From Martelella sp. HB161492 (lineage in GTDB: Bacteria; Pseudomonadota; Alphaproteobacteria; Rhizobiales; Rhizobiaceae): 64,000 nucleotides of DNA. Position numbers and translations under genes: made by a program. The notes beneath the pieces were generated by a model. That model did no database searches and had not been told where the DNA came from. It saw only the letters and a program-made list of their open reading frames with translations. The stretch spans positions 186,001-250,000 of the forward strand of contig NZ_JAATVV010000001.1 in assembly GCF_013184775.1 (NCBI RefSeq). The letters are read 5' to 3'. Shown piece after piece: positions 44,664-54,127 of the stretch (positions are counted from its first letter, which is position 1; each line of letters opens with the position of its first letter).

Positions 44664-46196
44664 GTGGCTGAACATTCCGACTGTCTGAAACTGCACCCCA
44701 AGGATACGGTCTCGATCCTGACGGTGCGCGCCGATGCCGGCGCAACCCCGCTCGGCTACGGTGTACCACTTGAAAAACCCGTGACCCGCGGTCACAAGAT
44801 CGCCAATGTCGATATCCCTGAAGGTGGCGAAATCTACAAGTTCGGCCAGCTGATCGGCTATGCCGCACGGGACATCAAGGCCGGCGAGCATGTGCATGTG
44901 CATAACTGCACCTTCGGTGATCATGGCCGCGACTATCAGATCGGCGCCGATCTTGAAGCCGCCAAAGCCGCCATTCCCGCCGTCAAGCCGGCGTCTTTCA
45001 TGGGCTACCGCCGCGCCAATGGCGCTGCCGGAACCCGCAACTACATCGCCATCTGCGGCACGGTGAACTGCTCGGCAACGGTCATCCGCCGCGCCGCCGA
45101 CATCATCAATCATTCCGGCATTCTCGATCAGTATCCCAATATTGACGGTATTGCCGCCTTTGCCCATGGCACTGGCTGCGGCATGGCCAATTCCGGTCCG
45201 GGCTTTGACAATCTGCAGCGCGTTCTGTGGGGCTATGCGACGCACCCCAATGTCGGGGCAGCGCTGTTTGTCGGGCTTGGCTGCGAGCAGATGCAGCTGG
45301 CCCGGATGCGCGAAATCCATGGCGAAATGGATGAAAGCCGCTTCTTCCAGATGACCATTCAGGAAAATGGCGGCACGATGAAGTCGATCAACATGATCGT
45401 CGATCACATCAAGGCACTGCTGCCGACGGTCAACGACGTCACCCGCGTTGAAATTCCCGCTTCCGAACTGAAGCTTGCTTTGCAATGCGGCGGTTCCGAC
45501 GGCTTTTCCGGCATCACCGCCAATCCTGCACTCGGCATCGCTTCCGATCTGCTGGTCGGTATGGGCGGCACCGTGATCCTGTCGGAAACGCCGGAAATCT
45601 ATGGTGCGGAACAGCTGTTGCTGCGTCGCGCCGTCAGTGCCGATGTCGCAGAGAAACTTCTCACCCGGATCAAGTGGTGGGAGGATTACACCGCCGCAGC
45701 CCATGGCTCGATGGACAACAATCCGAGCCCCGGCAACAAGCAGGGCGGCCTGACCACGATTCTTGAGAAGTCACTCGGCGCCGTTGCCAAGGCTGGCAGC
45801 ACACCGCTTGCCGATGTGCTCGAATATGCCGAGCAGATCCGCGAAAAGGGACTGCTCTTCATGGACACCCCCGGCTATGACCCGGTCTCCGCCACGGGCC
45901 AGATCGCCGGCGGCGCGCAGATGCTGTGCTTCACCACAGGTCGCGGCTCCGCCTTTGGCTCCAAGCCGACGCCGACGATCAAGATCGCCACCAATTCCGC
46001 CCTCTTCGCCGCCATGCCGGACGATATGGACCTGAATTGCGGCGACATCCTCTCCGATGGTGCCGATATTCAGGCGAAGGGGCAGGAGATCCTCGACCTG
46101 ATCCTGAAATCGGCCTCGGGGCAGAAGACCAAGTCCGAAAGCATGGGGCTCGGCGATAATGAATTCGTGCCATGGCAGGTTGGCGCCGTGATGTGA
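44664..46196 (+). CDS. uxaA: Altronate dehydratase
   Basis: UxaA dehydrates D-altronate to 2-keto-3-deoxygluconate in the cytoplasm with iron or manganese. The 510-residue protein has the N-terminal SAF domain (residues about 1-105, with AGEHVHVHNC) and the catalytic UxaA domain with GYRRANGAAGTRNYIAICGTVNCSA shown here as about residues 114-138, HGTGCGM, LQCGGSDGFSGITANPALG and FTTGRGSAFG. The start is GTG at 44664 with GGAGG seven bases upstream. Galactarate dehydratase (GarD) has the same fold, but the uxaC context favours altronate. Last gene of the uronate operon; a hairpin follows at 46227-46258. Confidence 0.9.
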   Translation: MAEHSDCLKLHPKDTVSILTVRADAGATPLGYGVPLEKPVTRGHKIANVDIPEGGEIYKFGQLIGYAARDIKAGEHVHVHNCTFGDHGRDYQIGADLEAAKAAIPAVKPASFMGYRRANGAAGTRNYIAICGTVNCSATVIRRAADIINHSGILDQYPNIDGIAAFAHGTGCGMANSGPGFDNLQRVLWGYATHPNVGAALFVGLGCEQMQLARMREIHGEMDESRFFQMTIQENGGTMKSINMIVDHIKALLPTVNDVTRVEIPASELKLALQCGGSDGFSGITANPALGIASDLLVGMGGTVILSETPEIYGAEQLLLRRAVSADVAEKLLTRIKWWEDYTAAAHGSMDNNPSPGNKQGGLTTILEKSLGAVAKAGSTPLADVLEYAEQIREKGLLFMDTPGYDPVSATGQIAGGAQMLCFTTGRGSAFGSKPTPTIKIATNSALFAAMPDDMDLNCGDILSDGADIQAKGQEILDLILKSASGQKTKSESMGLGDNEFVPWQVGAVM

Positions 46197-46226
46197 TCAC
46201 TGCGCGGGACATGCGACAAAAACAGT

Positions 46227-46258
46227 GCAAGGCCGCCGGCGGGATCCGGCGGCCTTGC
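46227..46258 (+). terminator. Terminator-like hairpin after uxaA
   Basis: GCAAGGCCGCCGG pairs exactly with CCGGCGGCCTTGC around a 6-base loop, 31 bp after the uxaA stop. A T-run is lacking, but stem strength and place suggest the end of the uronate operon. Confidence 0.7.
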
Positions 46259-46333
46259 TGTCTGGCGCATCGGCCACACTTCATTCATCGCCAGCTTCGG
46301 CAGGACAACGAGAACCGGCCGCTCAACTATAAA

Positions 46334-46350
46334 AATGGAATAATTCTAAA
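46334..46350 (+). promoter_or_regulatory. Possible iron-control element upstream of feoA
   Basis: The AT-rich region before feoA contains AATGGAATAATTCTAAA. Its right half TTCTAAA is identical to half of the Irr-binding iron control element known in Rhizobiales (TTTAGAA-N3-TTCTAAA), while the left half matches at four of seven positions. The promoter of feoAB must lie in 46300-46520. Confidence 0.3.
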
Positions 46351-46520
46351 ATATCATACGGTTATAAAAAGCTTCGGCAAATAGTTAAGTCTGTTGCGCT
46401 TCTCAGACAAAAATGTCATAGATCAGAAGTTGATTTAGACAGGTGGATCTGGCACCGGTCTGAAGTCCGGAAGGCCTTTCAGATGACGGTGCCAGCAGAT
46501 TTCCAGGACTGGAACTGCCC

Positions 46521-46808
46521 ATGCTTAACAATCCTGCCATGGCTACCGCCCTTGAGGGACGCATCATTTCCCTTGATATGCTCGAACCGGGCGAAAGTGG
46601 CATTGTAGAGATTGTCGATAGTGGCGCCTGCGAAATCGGCCTTTCCAACCGTTTGAAGGCGCTGGGCCTTTCCGCAACGCATGAAGTTTCCATGCTCCGC
46701 CGTGGCTGGTTTGGCGGCCCGCTGGTCGTGCGCGCCGGCCGCACGACGGAAATTGCCATCCGCCGTTCCGAAGCCGCCCTTGTGCGGGTACGCAGAAGCG
46801 AAAAATAG
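46521..46808 (+). CDS. feoA: FeoA-like ferrous iron transport protein
   Basis: This is a 95-residue SH3-like cytoplasmic protein (about residues 20-92) that associates with FeoB in Fe(II) uptake. Characteristic positions are GESGIVEIVDSGACEIGLSN, RLKALGLSATHEVSMLRRGW and IAIRRSEAALVRV. It is longer at the N-terminus than E. coli FeoA (75 residues). The ATG at 46521 follows AGGACTGGAACTGCCC, giving a modest ribosome-binding site. It is followed by feoB after 142 bp; no feoC is seen. Confidence 0.9.
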   Translation: MLNNPAMATALEGRIISLDMLEPGESGIVEIVDSGACEIGLSNRLKALGLSATHEVSMLRRGWFGGPLVVRAGRTTEIAIRRSEAALVRVRRSEK

Positions 46809-46950
46809 TCACGCGACGCCCGATGCCGAGCGGACCTTTCGACACCATGCTTCGACAAACATCAGGGCGGCAGGCCTTTGAGGCAAGCCAAGCCGCTGAC
46901 GGCACGATTGCGATAGGCTATTGTCCGACAGATGCATCACCGGAATAGCC

Positions 46951-48789
46951 ATGTCCCATTGTTCGCCCGCCGAAGCCAATCTCTCAGCCAATGATGTGCC
47001 GCGCATTGCCGTTCTGGGCCAGCCCAATACCGGCAAGTCGATGCTCTATAACCGCATCACCGGCGCCAATGCCTATGTCGGCAACTGGCCGGGTATCACG
47101 GTCAGCCTGTCCAATGCGCGGGTGAAGCTTGGCGGTCAGACCGTTGAAATCGTCGATCTGCCAGGCATTTATGACCTCGAAGGCTATTCCGAAGATGAGA
47201 CCATCGTTGCGGATTTTCTCAAGACCTATCCCGTCGACATGGTGATCGTGGTCGTCAATGCCAGCCAGATTGACCGGCAGGTGCTGATGCCGCTGCAGAT
47301 CGCGCGGCTGGGACTGCCCGCCGTCGTCATGCTCAACATGGCCGATGAAGCGCGCAAGAACGCCATCACCATTGATTCGGATGGCCTGTCCCGGCGTCTT
47401 GGCATGCCGGTCCATCTGATCAGCGCAAAATATGGTGAAGGCTGTCCTGCGGCGATGGCAAGCGTCGGATCGGTGCTGGCGGAGCGCGCCGGGCTGCCGC
47501 CGGTTCTGGCCGATTATGCAACGCTGCGGACAACGCTGATCACCGAGGAGACGTTGCGGGAAACGCTTGATGGCGTTGTCACCTATCCGGACATCCCGCC
47601 GAAAACCCTGACGGAAAAACTCGACCGCGTGCTTTTGAACCCTATTTTGGGCCTGCCGCTGTTCTTCGCCGTCATGCTCGGCATTTTTTACCTCATCTGG
47701 GCGATTGGCCTGCCCTCGCAAGGGGTGGTCGGCACCCTCACCGACTGGATCCAGGCGCATATGCTGGAGCCGGTGCTCCATCTGGGTCCTGCCTGGCTTG
47801 AGAATTTCGTTGTCAACGGCATCTGGCTCGGCGTTGCCACCGTCGCCTCCTTCGTGCCGCTGATCATGCTGTTCTTCTTCTGCATGGCGGCCGTGGAAGA
47901 CAGTGGCTATCTCTCCCGTGCGGCCTATCTGATGGACGCCTGGATGGGGCGGATCGGGCTCGATGGCCGCGCCTTCGTCATGCAGATGATGGGTTTTGGC
48001 TGCAATGTGCCGGCATTGATGGGCACACGGGTGATGCGCTCGCAGCCACTCCGGCTATTGTCGATGCTGATCATTCCCTTCTCGCTCTGTTCGGCGCGGC
48101 TGGCGGTGTTCGTTTTCATCATTGCCGCTGTTTTCCCGCCCGCTCATGGCCCGGTGGTGCTGTTTTCCTTCTATGTCATCAGCTTTCTCTCGGCCTTTCT
48201 CGCCGCCGCGATCTTCTCGCGCTCGAAGCAGTTCAGGAACACCGAACCCTTCGTGCTGGAACTGCCGCCCTATCGTGTGCCGACACTGCGTCAGGTCTGG
48301 CTGCGGGGCTTTGGCGAATTGCGCGAGTTCCTGCGCCGCGCCACCCGGTTCATCATTGTCGGCACCATAGCGGTCTGGTTTCTCACCAATTTCCCGACGG
48401 ATGCAACAGGGCTTGAGACCTGGGGCGGCAAGCTGGGCGAACTGCTGCAGCCGGTCATGGCGCCGATCGGTATCAACCCCTATCTGACGCTGGCGCTGAT
48501 CTTCGGCTTCATTGCCAAGGAAGTGGTGATCGGCTCGCTGTCGACCATCTACGCCATGTCGGCCGGGCTGGTGGCACATCAGATCGCCCTCACGGTGTCG
48601 CCGGTCGCGGCCTATTCCTTCTGCCTGTTCTGTCTTCTCTACACGCCGTGCCTCACCACGGTCGCAACGGTGAAATCCGAAAGCCGGTCCTGGCGCTTCA
48701 CGGCATTCACGCTGATAACCTCGCTGATCTATGCCTGGCTGGTCGCGTTTATTTTCTATCAGGGCGCCCGTCTTCTCGGCTTCAACTGA
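46951..48789 (+). CDS. feoB: Ferrous iron transporter FeoB (short form)
   Basis: FeoB is the inner-membrane Fe(II) permease with a cytoplasmic G-protein domain. The 612-residue protein has G1 GQPNTGKS (23-30), G2 Thr50 in NWPGIT, G3 DLPG (69-72), G4 NMAD (129-132) and G5 SAK. A membrane region with the gate motifs GFGCNVPALMGTRVM and LLYTPCLTTVATVKSE follows. It is shorter than the usual 750-770 residues, mainly from a shorter G-domain/linker and lack of a long C-terminal tail. The ATG at 46951 is used; the frame's earlier TTG is not. Forms feoAB with the gene upstream. Confidence 0.95.
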   Translation: MSHCSPAEANLSANDVPRIAVLGQPNTGKSMLYNRITGANAYVGNWPGITVSLSNARVKLGGQTVEIVDLPGIYDLEGYSEDETIVADFLKTYPVDMVIVVVNASQIDRQVLMPLQIARLGLPAVVMLNMADEARKNAITIDSDGLSRRLGMPVHLISAKYGEGCPAAMASVGSVLAERAGLPPVLADYATLRTTLITEETLRETLDGVVTYPDIPPKTLTEKLDRVLLNPILGLPLFFAVMLGIFYLIWAIGLPSQGVVGTLTDWIQAHMLEPVLHLGPAWLENFVVNGIWLGVATVASFVPLIMLFFFCMAAVEDSGYLSRAAYLMDAWMGRIGLDGRAFVMQMMGFGCNVPALMGTRVMRSQPLRLLSMLIIPFSLCSARLAVFVFIIAAVFPPAHGPVVLFSFYVISFLSAFLAAAIFSRSKQFRNTEPFVLELPPYRVPTLRQVWLRGFGELREFLRRATRFIIVGTIAVWFLTNFPTDATGLETWGGKLGELLQPVMAPIGINPYLTLALIFGFIAKEVVIGSLSTIYAMSAGLVAHQIALTVSPVAAYSFCLFCLLYTPCLTTVATVKSESRSWRFTAFTLITSLIYAWLVAFIFYQGARLLGFN

Positions 48790-48946
48790 GACATTTCGGT
48801 CGCATTTGCGCTGCCGTGCACGTCAAGCATGTCTGCCCATGGCAAACTCGCTCTTTTGTTTTTATCAAAATGTGTGTATGAGCAGGCCCAAGAGCAACTG
48901 GCGCCTCCTCCCAATGTGACTGCGCCCCAGCCCCAGAGATACATTT

Positions 48947-50773
48947 ATGGCTATCCGCAATATCGCGATCATCGCGCATGTTGACCATGGCAAGACGACC
49001 CTTGTCGATGAACTTCTGAAACAGTCCGGTTCCTTCCGCGAGAACCAGCGCGTCGACGAGCGTGTCATGGATTCCAACGATCTGGAAAAGGAACGTGGCA
49101 TCACGATCCTTGCCAAGGCAACGTCGGTTGTCTGGAAAGGCACACGCATCAATATCGTCGACACCCCCGGCCACGCCGATTTCGGCGGTGAGGTCGAGCG
49201 CATCCTGTCGATGGTGGACGGCGCCATCGTTCTGGTGGACGCTGCCGAAGGCCCGATGCCGCAGACGAAATTCGTCGTCGGCAAGGCGCTGAAGGTCGGC
49301 CTGAAGCCGATCGTCGCCATCAACAAGATCGACCGCCCGGATGCCCGCGCGGAAGAAGTGGTCAACGAGGTCTTCGACCTGTTTGCCAATCTTGACGCAA
49401 CCGACGAACAGCTTGACTTCAAAATTCTCTACGGCTCCGGCCGTGCAGGCTGGATGAACACCTCGCCGGAAGGTCCGACGGATCAGGGCCTCGGCCCGCT
49501 TCTCGACCTTGTTGTCGATCACGTTCCCGCCCCGAGCGTCGGCGAGGAAGACGGCGCCTTCCGTATGATCGGAACGCTTCTGGAAGCCAACAACTTCCTC
49601 GGCCGCATCATCACCGGCCGCATCCATTCCGGCTCGATCAAGCCGAACCAGGCGATCAAGGTTCTCAATGCCGATGGCAAGACGGTCGAAACCGGCCGTA
49701 TTTCCAAGATCCTCGCCTTCCGCGGCATCGAGCGCCAGCCGATTGAAGAAGCCCATGCGGGTGATATCGTCGCCATTGCCGGCCTGTCCAAGGGCACGGT
49801 TGCCGATACGTTCTGCGACCCCTCGGTCACCGAGCCGCTGCATGCCCAGCCGATCGATCCGCCGACGGTGACCATGTCGTTCCTCGTCAATGACAGCCCG
49901 CTGGCTGGCACCGAAGGCGACAAGGTGACGAGCCGCGTTATCCGCGACCGTCTGCTGAAGGAAGCCGAAGGCAATGTCGCGCTGAAGATCGAAGAAGCCG
50001 AAGGCAAGGATAGTTTCTACGTTTCCGGCCGTGGCGAACTGCAGCTTGCTGTTCTGATCGAAACCATGCGCCGCGAAGGTTTCGAGCTTGCCGTGTCGCG
50101 TCCCCGCGTTGTCATGCACCGCGATGAAAACGGCACGCTGATGGAGCCGATGGAAGAAGTCGTCATCGACGTCGATGAAGAACATTCCGGTATCGTCGTG
50201 CAGAAGATGTCCGAGCGCAAGGCCGAGATGGTCGAACTGCGCCCGTCGGGCGGCAACCGCGTCCGCATGGTGTTCTTCGCACCGACCCGTGGCCTGATCG
50301 GCTACCAGTCCGAGCTTCTGACCGATACGCGCGGCACGGCGATCATGAACCGCCTGTTCCACGACTACCAGCCCTACAAGGGTGAGATCGGCGGCCGCGT
50401 CAACGGCGTTCTCCTGTCGAACCAGGCTGGTGAAGCCGTGGCTTATGCCATGTTCAACCTGGAAGATCGCGGCCCGATGATCATCGAGCCCGGCGACAAG
50501 GTTTACACCGGCATGATCGTCGGCATCCACTCGCGCGACAACGACCTTGAGGTCAACGTATTGAAGGGCAAGCAGCTCACCAATATCCGCTCGGCCGGCA
50601 AGGACGAAGCGGTGAAGCTGACGCCGCCGATCCGCATGACACTCGACCGCGCACTCTCCTGGATCCAGGACGACGAGCTGATGGAAGTGACACCGAAGTC
50701 GATCCGTCTGCGCAAGCTCTACCTCGACAGCAACGAGCGCAAGCGCTTCGAGAAGACCCGCGCCGCCGGCTGA
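48947..50773 (+). CDS. typA: Ribosome-associated GTPase BipA/TypA
   Basis: TypA is an elongation-factor-like translational GTPase needed for ribosome assembly and stress growth. The 608-residue length is standard. Visible are G1 AHVDHGKTT, switch I/II with ERGITI and [15 protein letters not shown]4 NKIDRPDAR, the EF-G-like domains II, III and V, and the BipA-specific C-terminal domain with [19 protein letters not shown]. The ATG at 48947 gives the canonical [16 protein letters not shown] start. A strong terminator follows 26 bp after the stop. Confidence 0.98.
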   Translation: MAIRNIAIIAHVDHGKTTLVDELLKQSGSFRENQRVDERVMDSNDLEKERGITILAKATSVVWKGTRINIVDTPGHADFGGEVERILSMVDGAIVLVDAAEGPMPQTKFVVGKALKVGLKPIVAINKIDRPDARAEEVVNEVFDLFANLDATDEQLDFKILYGSGRAGWMNTSPEGPTDQGLGPLLDLVVDHVPAPSVGEEDGAFRMIGTLLEANNFLGRIITGRIHSGSIKPNQAIKVLNADGKTVETGRISKILAFRGIERQPIEEAHAGDIVAIAGLSKGTVADTFCDPSVTEPLHAQPIDPPTVTMSFLVNDSPLAGTEGDKVTSRVIRDRLLKEAEGNVALKIEEAEGKDSFYVSGRGELQLAVLIETMRREGFELAVSRPRVVMHRDENGTLMEPMEEVVIDVDEEHSGIVVQKMSERKAEMVELRPSGGNRVRMVFFAPTRGLIGYQSELLTDTRGTAIMNRLFHDYQPYKGEIGGRVNGVLLSNQAGEAVAYAMFNLEDRGPMIIEPGDKVYTGMIVGIHSRDNDLEVNVLKGKQLTNIRSAGKDEAVKLTPPIRMTLDRALSWIQDDELMEVTPKSIRLRKLYLDSNERKRFEKTRAAG

Positions 50774-50799
50774 TCTTCAAGGCGAAGCGAGAGATTGAT

Positions 50800-50830
50800 G
50801 AACCCGGCCTTTTGGCCGGGTTCTTTTTTT
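50800..50830 (+). terminator. Rho-independent terminator of typA
   Basis: GAACCCGGCC pairs perfectly with GGCCGGGTTC around TTTT, followed by seven T. It also abuts the end of the convergent SDR gene. Confidence 0.95.
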
Positions 50831-50832
50831 GC

Positions 50833-51579
50833 TCAGACCTGCGCAGCACCGCCATCCGCGAAGATTTCACTGCCGGTCATGAAGCTGCTGTCATCAGAGG
50901 CTAGCAGCAGTGCCGCAGCGGCGATCTCCGCAGCATCGGCGATGCGGCCAAGCGGCGTCATCGCCTGGAACCCTGCATAGACTGCCGCCTTGTCCCCGGT
51001 CGAGGCGGCCACTTCACTCAAGGCCGGCGTTTCCGTCGCGCCAGGGGAAATCACATTGACCCGGATGCCGGTCCCCTTGAGATCAAGGGCCCAGGACCGG
51101 GCCAGGTTACGGATCGCCGCCTTGGTGGCACTGTAGATGCTGAAGGCAGGCGTACCCATCACCCCGGTGGTCGATCCGGTGAGAATAATGGAACTGCCCG
51201 GCCCTATCAGCGGCAGCCCCTTCTGTACGGTGAAGACCAGGCCACGGACATTGGTGTCGAAGATCTGGTCGAAATGCTCCGGCGTGATGGCCCCGAGCGG
51301 GGCAAACGCACCGATGCCGGCATTGGCAAACAGAATATCGATCCGCCCTGCCTGCTGCCGGACAGCATCAAAGATGCGGTCAAGATCCTCAAGCTTGGTG
51401 ACGTCGCCCTGAAGGCCCCGGGCCTCATGGCCGATTTCAGCGACTGCCGCATCAAGCGCCGACTGACGGCGGCCCGTGATGAAGACCTGTGCACCTTCTG
51501 CAGCAAAGCGCTTCGCACTCGCAAGGCCAATGCCCGACGCACCGCCGGTGATCACGGCAATCTTGTTTTTCAGTCTCAT
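50833..51579 (-). CDS. Short-chain dehydrogenase/reductase
   Basis: This is a 248-residue classical SDR. The NAD(P)-binding motif is TGGASGIG (residues 10-17), with NAGIG, catalytic Ser in ILTGSTTGVMG and YSATK with catalytic Tyr and Lys. TGRR at the end of beta-2 suggests a preference for NADP. The ATG at 51579 (MRLKNKIAVITGG) is the SDR start; the long upstream extension of the frame is rejected. It is divergent from an HxlR regulator, a common pair in which the regulator controls the dehydrogenase in response to electrophiles such as quinones or aldehydes. Substrate unknown. Confidence 0.92.
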   Translation of the reverse strand: MRLKNKIAVITGGASGIGLASAKRFAAEGAQVFITGRRQSALDAAVAEIGHEARGLQGDVTKLEDLDRIFDAVRQQAGRIDILFANAGIGAFAPLGAITPEHFDQIFDTNVRGLVFTVQKGLPLIGPGSSIILTGSTTGVMGTPAFSIYSATKAAIRNLARSWALDLKGTGIRVNVISPGATETPALSEVAASTGDKAAVYAGFQAMTPLGRIADAAEIAAAALLLASDDSSFMTGSEIFADGGAAQV

Positions 51580-51643
51580 TTTCAGTGTCTCCAGTTTCTG
51601 ATAGGAGACATCTAGGCAGGCACTTGCTTTTCCTCCAGTATGC

Positions 51644-51653
51644 ACCATTTGGT
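51644..51653. promoter_or_regulatory. ACCA-TT-TGGT dyad between SDR and HxlR genes
   Basis: This short inverted repeat lies in the 105-bp divergent region, where an HxlR dimer would be expected to bind. The flanks are only partly symmetrical. Confidence 0.35.
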
Positions 51654-51684
51654 AAGTATCAATGTTTTTTTCCGGAAAGCCGAA

Positions 51685-52065
51685 ATGAGCGATCAACAGA
51701 GCATCTTTACCTGCGGCCTGCATGCCACGCTGGCGCTGATCGGATCCAAGTGGAAACCGCTGATCCTGACCTTTCTTGGCCAGAAAAGCCGGCGCTATGG
51801 CGAACTGAAACGCTCGGTGCGCGACGCAAGCGACAAGGTGCTGATTCAGCATCTGAAGGAGCTGGAAGCCGACGGGCTTATCGTGAGAACCGATTTTGGC
51901 GAGGTGCCGCCGCGCGTCGAATACGCGCTGACGCCTTTCGGCGAAAGCCTGGTCGCGGCACTGAAGCCGCTCTGCAGCTGGGGTGAGGAAAACCGGACTG
52001 AGATCGAGGCTTCAAAGGTCGCGAGCAGGACCCGGCGCATCCCGGTCAATCATCCCATGGCATGA
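51685..52065 (+). CDS. HxlR-family winged-helix regulator
   Basis: This is a 126-residue regulator with the HxlR winged helix (GSKWKPLILTFLG, RRYGELKRSV, KVLIQHLKELEADGLIVRTDF, PPRVEYALTPFGESL). The N-terminal Cys in FTCGLHATL is at the position used by redox- or electrophile-sensing members of the family. The ATG at 51685 has GGAAAG upstream and fits family length. Divergent from the SDR gene it probably controls. Its C-terminus overlaps the convergent 52046-52624 gene by 20 bp. Confidence 0.92.
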   Translation: MSDQQSIFTCGLHATLALIGSKWKPLILTFLGQKSRRYGELKRSVRDASDKVLIQHLKELEADGLIVRTDFGEVPPRVEYALTPFGESLVAALKPLCSWGEENRTEIEASKVASRTRRIPVNHPMA

Positions 52066-52624
52066 TGGTGAGGTCCGGCCACAAGACCTGCCAGCGTTCG
52101 GACTTGTCCTCATAGACCGTTCGCGAAACCTGGGTCTTGTTTGGCCGGACAATGCCTGAAACCAGATCGCCAAGACCGAAGGGGGCTTCATATGCGAAGC
52201 CGCCGCCTTCAGCAGGCCGCAGGGCAACCGATGTTGCCGTCGTCGGAAAGGTGGCGATTGCATCGCTCATCGACGGATAGGGCGCGATCTCATAGCCGAA
52301 GCGGCCCGCATACCATAAATGCACCCGCGCCTCATTCTTGACGTCGATCCAGGCAGGAATGCCGGCGAAGGCTTCGCGAATACGGGCCGCATGCCGCGCC
52401 TCACCCCGCTCCGACAGGTCGTCAGAGTCAAAATAGACAATGTCGATATCGGCAATGCCATGCCCCGCATCAAAGCCGAAACTGCGGTTCCACAGGGTCT
52501 GCGCCAGCGCGCCAGCCACCAGCCAGCACTGCGGCAGATCCAGAAGCGCCCAGTTTTCCAGAATCGGCGCAAGCAGCGGACTTTGACGCGCGGCGTCGGT
52601 CAGCAGCGACAATTCATCCGTCAT
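52046..52624 (-). CDS. Nucleotidyltransferase-family protein
   Basis: This is a 192-residue cytoplasmic protein of the NTP_transf_6 (DUF925-type) group. Visible are the nucleotidyltransferase features WLVAGALAQTLWN, GHGIADIDIVYFDSDD (metal-binding Asp pair) and IDVKNEARVHLWY (third acidic residue), in the polymerase-beta-like order. The ATG at 52624 is chosen over the longer frame from 52696 because it matches the family start; no strong ribosome-binding site is seen. Function in the cell is not known. It converges with and overlaps the HxlR gene. Confidence 0.85.
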   Translation of the reverse strand: MTDELSLLTDAARQSPLLAPILENWALLDLPQCWLVAGALAQTLWNRSFGFDAGHGIADIDIVYFDSDDLSERGEARHAARIREAFAGIPAWIDVKNEARVHLWYAGRFGYEIAPYPSMSDAIATFPTTATSVALRPAEGGGFAYEAPFGLGDLVSGIVRPNKTQVSRTVYEDKSERWQVLWPDLTIMPWDD

Positions 52625-52981
52625 ATGATCACGGCGGTCAGACCGTCTCCGATTGATGGCAGGTTCGAACGATAGCAAGGCAACCCCTTTGACCAAAGTT
52701 TAGCCGGATCGAAAGGATGGTCCAGCGGTTTGACGTCTGAAAGAAAACAAAACAGGCGAAAGCGGAATCTTTCAGGCAGGCTTGTGATATTTTCTGACAG
52801 GCATCAGTTTTCGGTCTCCCCCCTGCAGATCCGTCGACGCATTCATTGAAAAACTTCATCTTTTGTCGCCCTTGAAATCGCCACGACAAAGGCTTTTCTT
52901 AAGGGAGGGATGCGGCCGACGAGCAACGCCACCGCCCATCCCGCTTGCCACTCGAAACGGGGGCAGAAAGGAAGGCGTAAG
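52625..52981. other. Intergenic region with no recognised gene
   Basis: These 357 bases lie between divergent genes. Open frames here are short and lack family matches. An AGGGAGGG purine block at about 52900-52910 and AAGGAAGG at 52967-52976 lie before the glycerol-dehydrogenase-like gene; the latter is its ribosome-binding site. Confidence 0.5.
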
Positions 52982-54082
52982 ATGATTTCCACCACCATAT
53001 TTCCCAGCCGCTATGTTCAGGGCGCCGGCGCGCTTGAGCATCTGACGGAAGAAATTGCCCGACTGGGCAGCAAAGCGCTGGCTATTGTCGATCAGGGTGT
53101 TGCCACCTTCGTCAGTGCCTATGTCAAAAGCGATGACAGGGCCGCCATCACCACGGAAATGTTCAAGGGCGAATGCTCAGATGAAGAGATCGAGCGGATC
53201 GGCAAGCTGGCAGGCGCCAGCGGCGCCAATGTCATCGTCGGCATTGGCGGCGGCAAGGCGCTTGATACCGCCAAGGCCGTGGCCCATCAGGCTAAATTGC
53301 CTGTGGTGATCGCCCCGACGCTCGCCTCCACCGATGCGCCCTGCAGCGCGCTGTCGGTGATCTATACCCAGGAAGGGGCCTTCAAGCGCTATCTGCTGCT
53401 GCCGCATAATCCTGATGTGGTTCTGGTCGACACCAAGATCATCATCGGTGCGCCGGTGCGGCTGCTCGTCGCCGGCATGGGTGATGCCTTGTCGACCTAT
53501 TTCGAAGCCGAAGACTGCCGGGTCTCCGGCGCTGCCAACATGACCGGACGGCCGGGTTCGGCCACCGCTCTCGGCCTGGCGCGCATGTGCTATGACACGC
53601 TTCTCGCCGACGGCCCGGCCGCCAAGGCTGCCGCCTCGCAGAAGATCGTCACGCCGGAATTCGAACGGATCGTCGAAGCCAACACGCTGCTCTCAGGCCT
53701 CGGCTTTGAAAGTGGCGGGCTTTCCGGTGCCCATGCGATCCATAACGGGCTGACGGCCCTTCACGGCACGCACAGCTTCTGGCACGGTGAAAAGGTTGCA
53801 ATCGGCACAGAAGCCCTGCTCTTCCTCACCGGACGGCCTCAAAGCGTGATCAACGAGGTCTTTGGCTTCTGCGAGGCGATCGGCCTGCCGACGACGCTCG
53901 CCGATATTGGTATTGGCGACGCGCGTGATGCTGATCTGATGGCCGTCGCAAAGCTGGCCTGCGCCGAGGGCGAGACGATCCACAATATCGATGGCGATGT
54001 GACGCCGGAACGTGTGGTCGCCGCGCTGCAGGCTGCCAATGCCGAAGGCACACGCCGCAAGGCGATGAAGCTCGTGGCGTAA
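52982..54082 (+). CDS. gldA: Glycerol-dehydrogenase-like iron/zinc alcohol dehydrogenase
   Basis: This is a 366-residue member of the iron-dependent alcohol dehydrogenase superfamily, closest to NAD-dependent glycerol dehydrogenase (glycerol to dihydroxyacetone). The nucleotide motif is GIGGGKALDTAK (residues 87-98). The metal ligands fall at Asp168 (GMGDALSTYFEA), His251 (GGLSGAHAIHNG) and His268 (SFWHGEK), matching bacterial GldA spacing. The ATG at 52982 has AAGGAAGG upstream. It stands alone on the plus strand; the convergent fdhD stop is 45 bp away. Related vicinal-diol oxidation activities are possible. Confidence 0.9.
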   Translation: MISTTIFPSRYVQGAGALEHLTEEIARLGSKALAIVDQGVATFVSAYVKSDDRAAITTEMFKGECSDEEIERIGKLAGASGANVIVGIGGGKALDTAKAVAHQAKLPVVIAPTLASTDAPCSALSVIYTQEGAFKRYLLLPHNPDVVLVDTKIIIGAPVRLLVAGMGDALSTYFEAEDCRVSGAANMTGRPGSATALGLARMCYDTLLADGPAAKAAASQKIVTPEFERIVEANTLLSGLGFESGGLSGAHAIHNGLTALHGTHSFWHGEKVAIGTEALLFLTGRPQSVINEVFGFCEAIGLPTTLADIGIGDARDADLMAVAKLACAEGETIHNIDGDVTPERVVAALQAANAEGTRRKAMKLVA

Positions 54083-54127
54083 TCAGAGGCATAGAAGCCG
54101 GCCGGCTGGCCAGACGTCAGCCGGTCC

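Noticed and set aside
48782-50530. Minus-strand frame of 582 codons
   Set aside because: It is antisense to typA, a certain gene; its composition is typical of shadow frames in GC-rich DNA.
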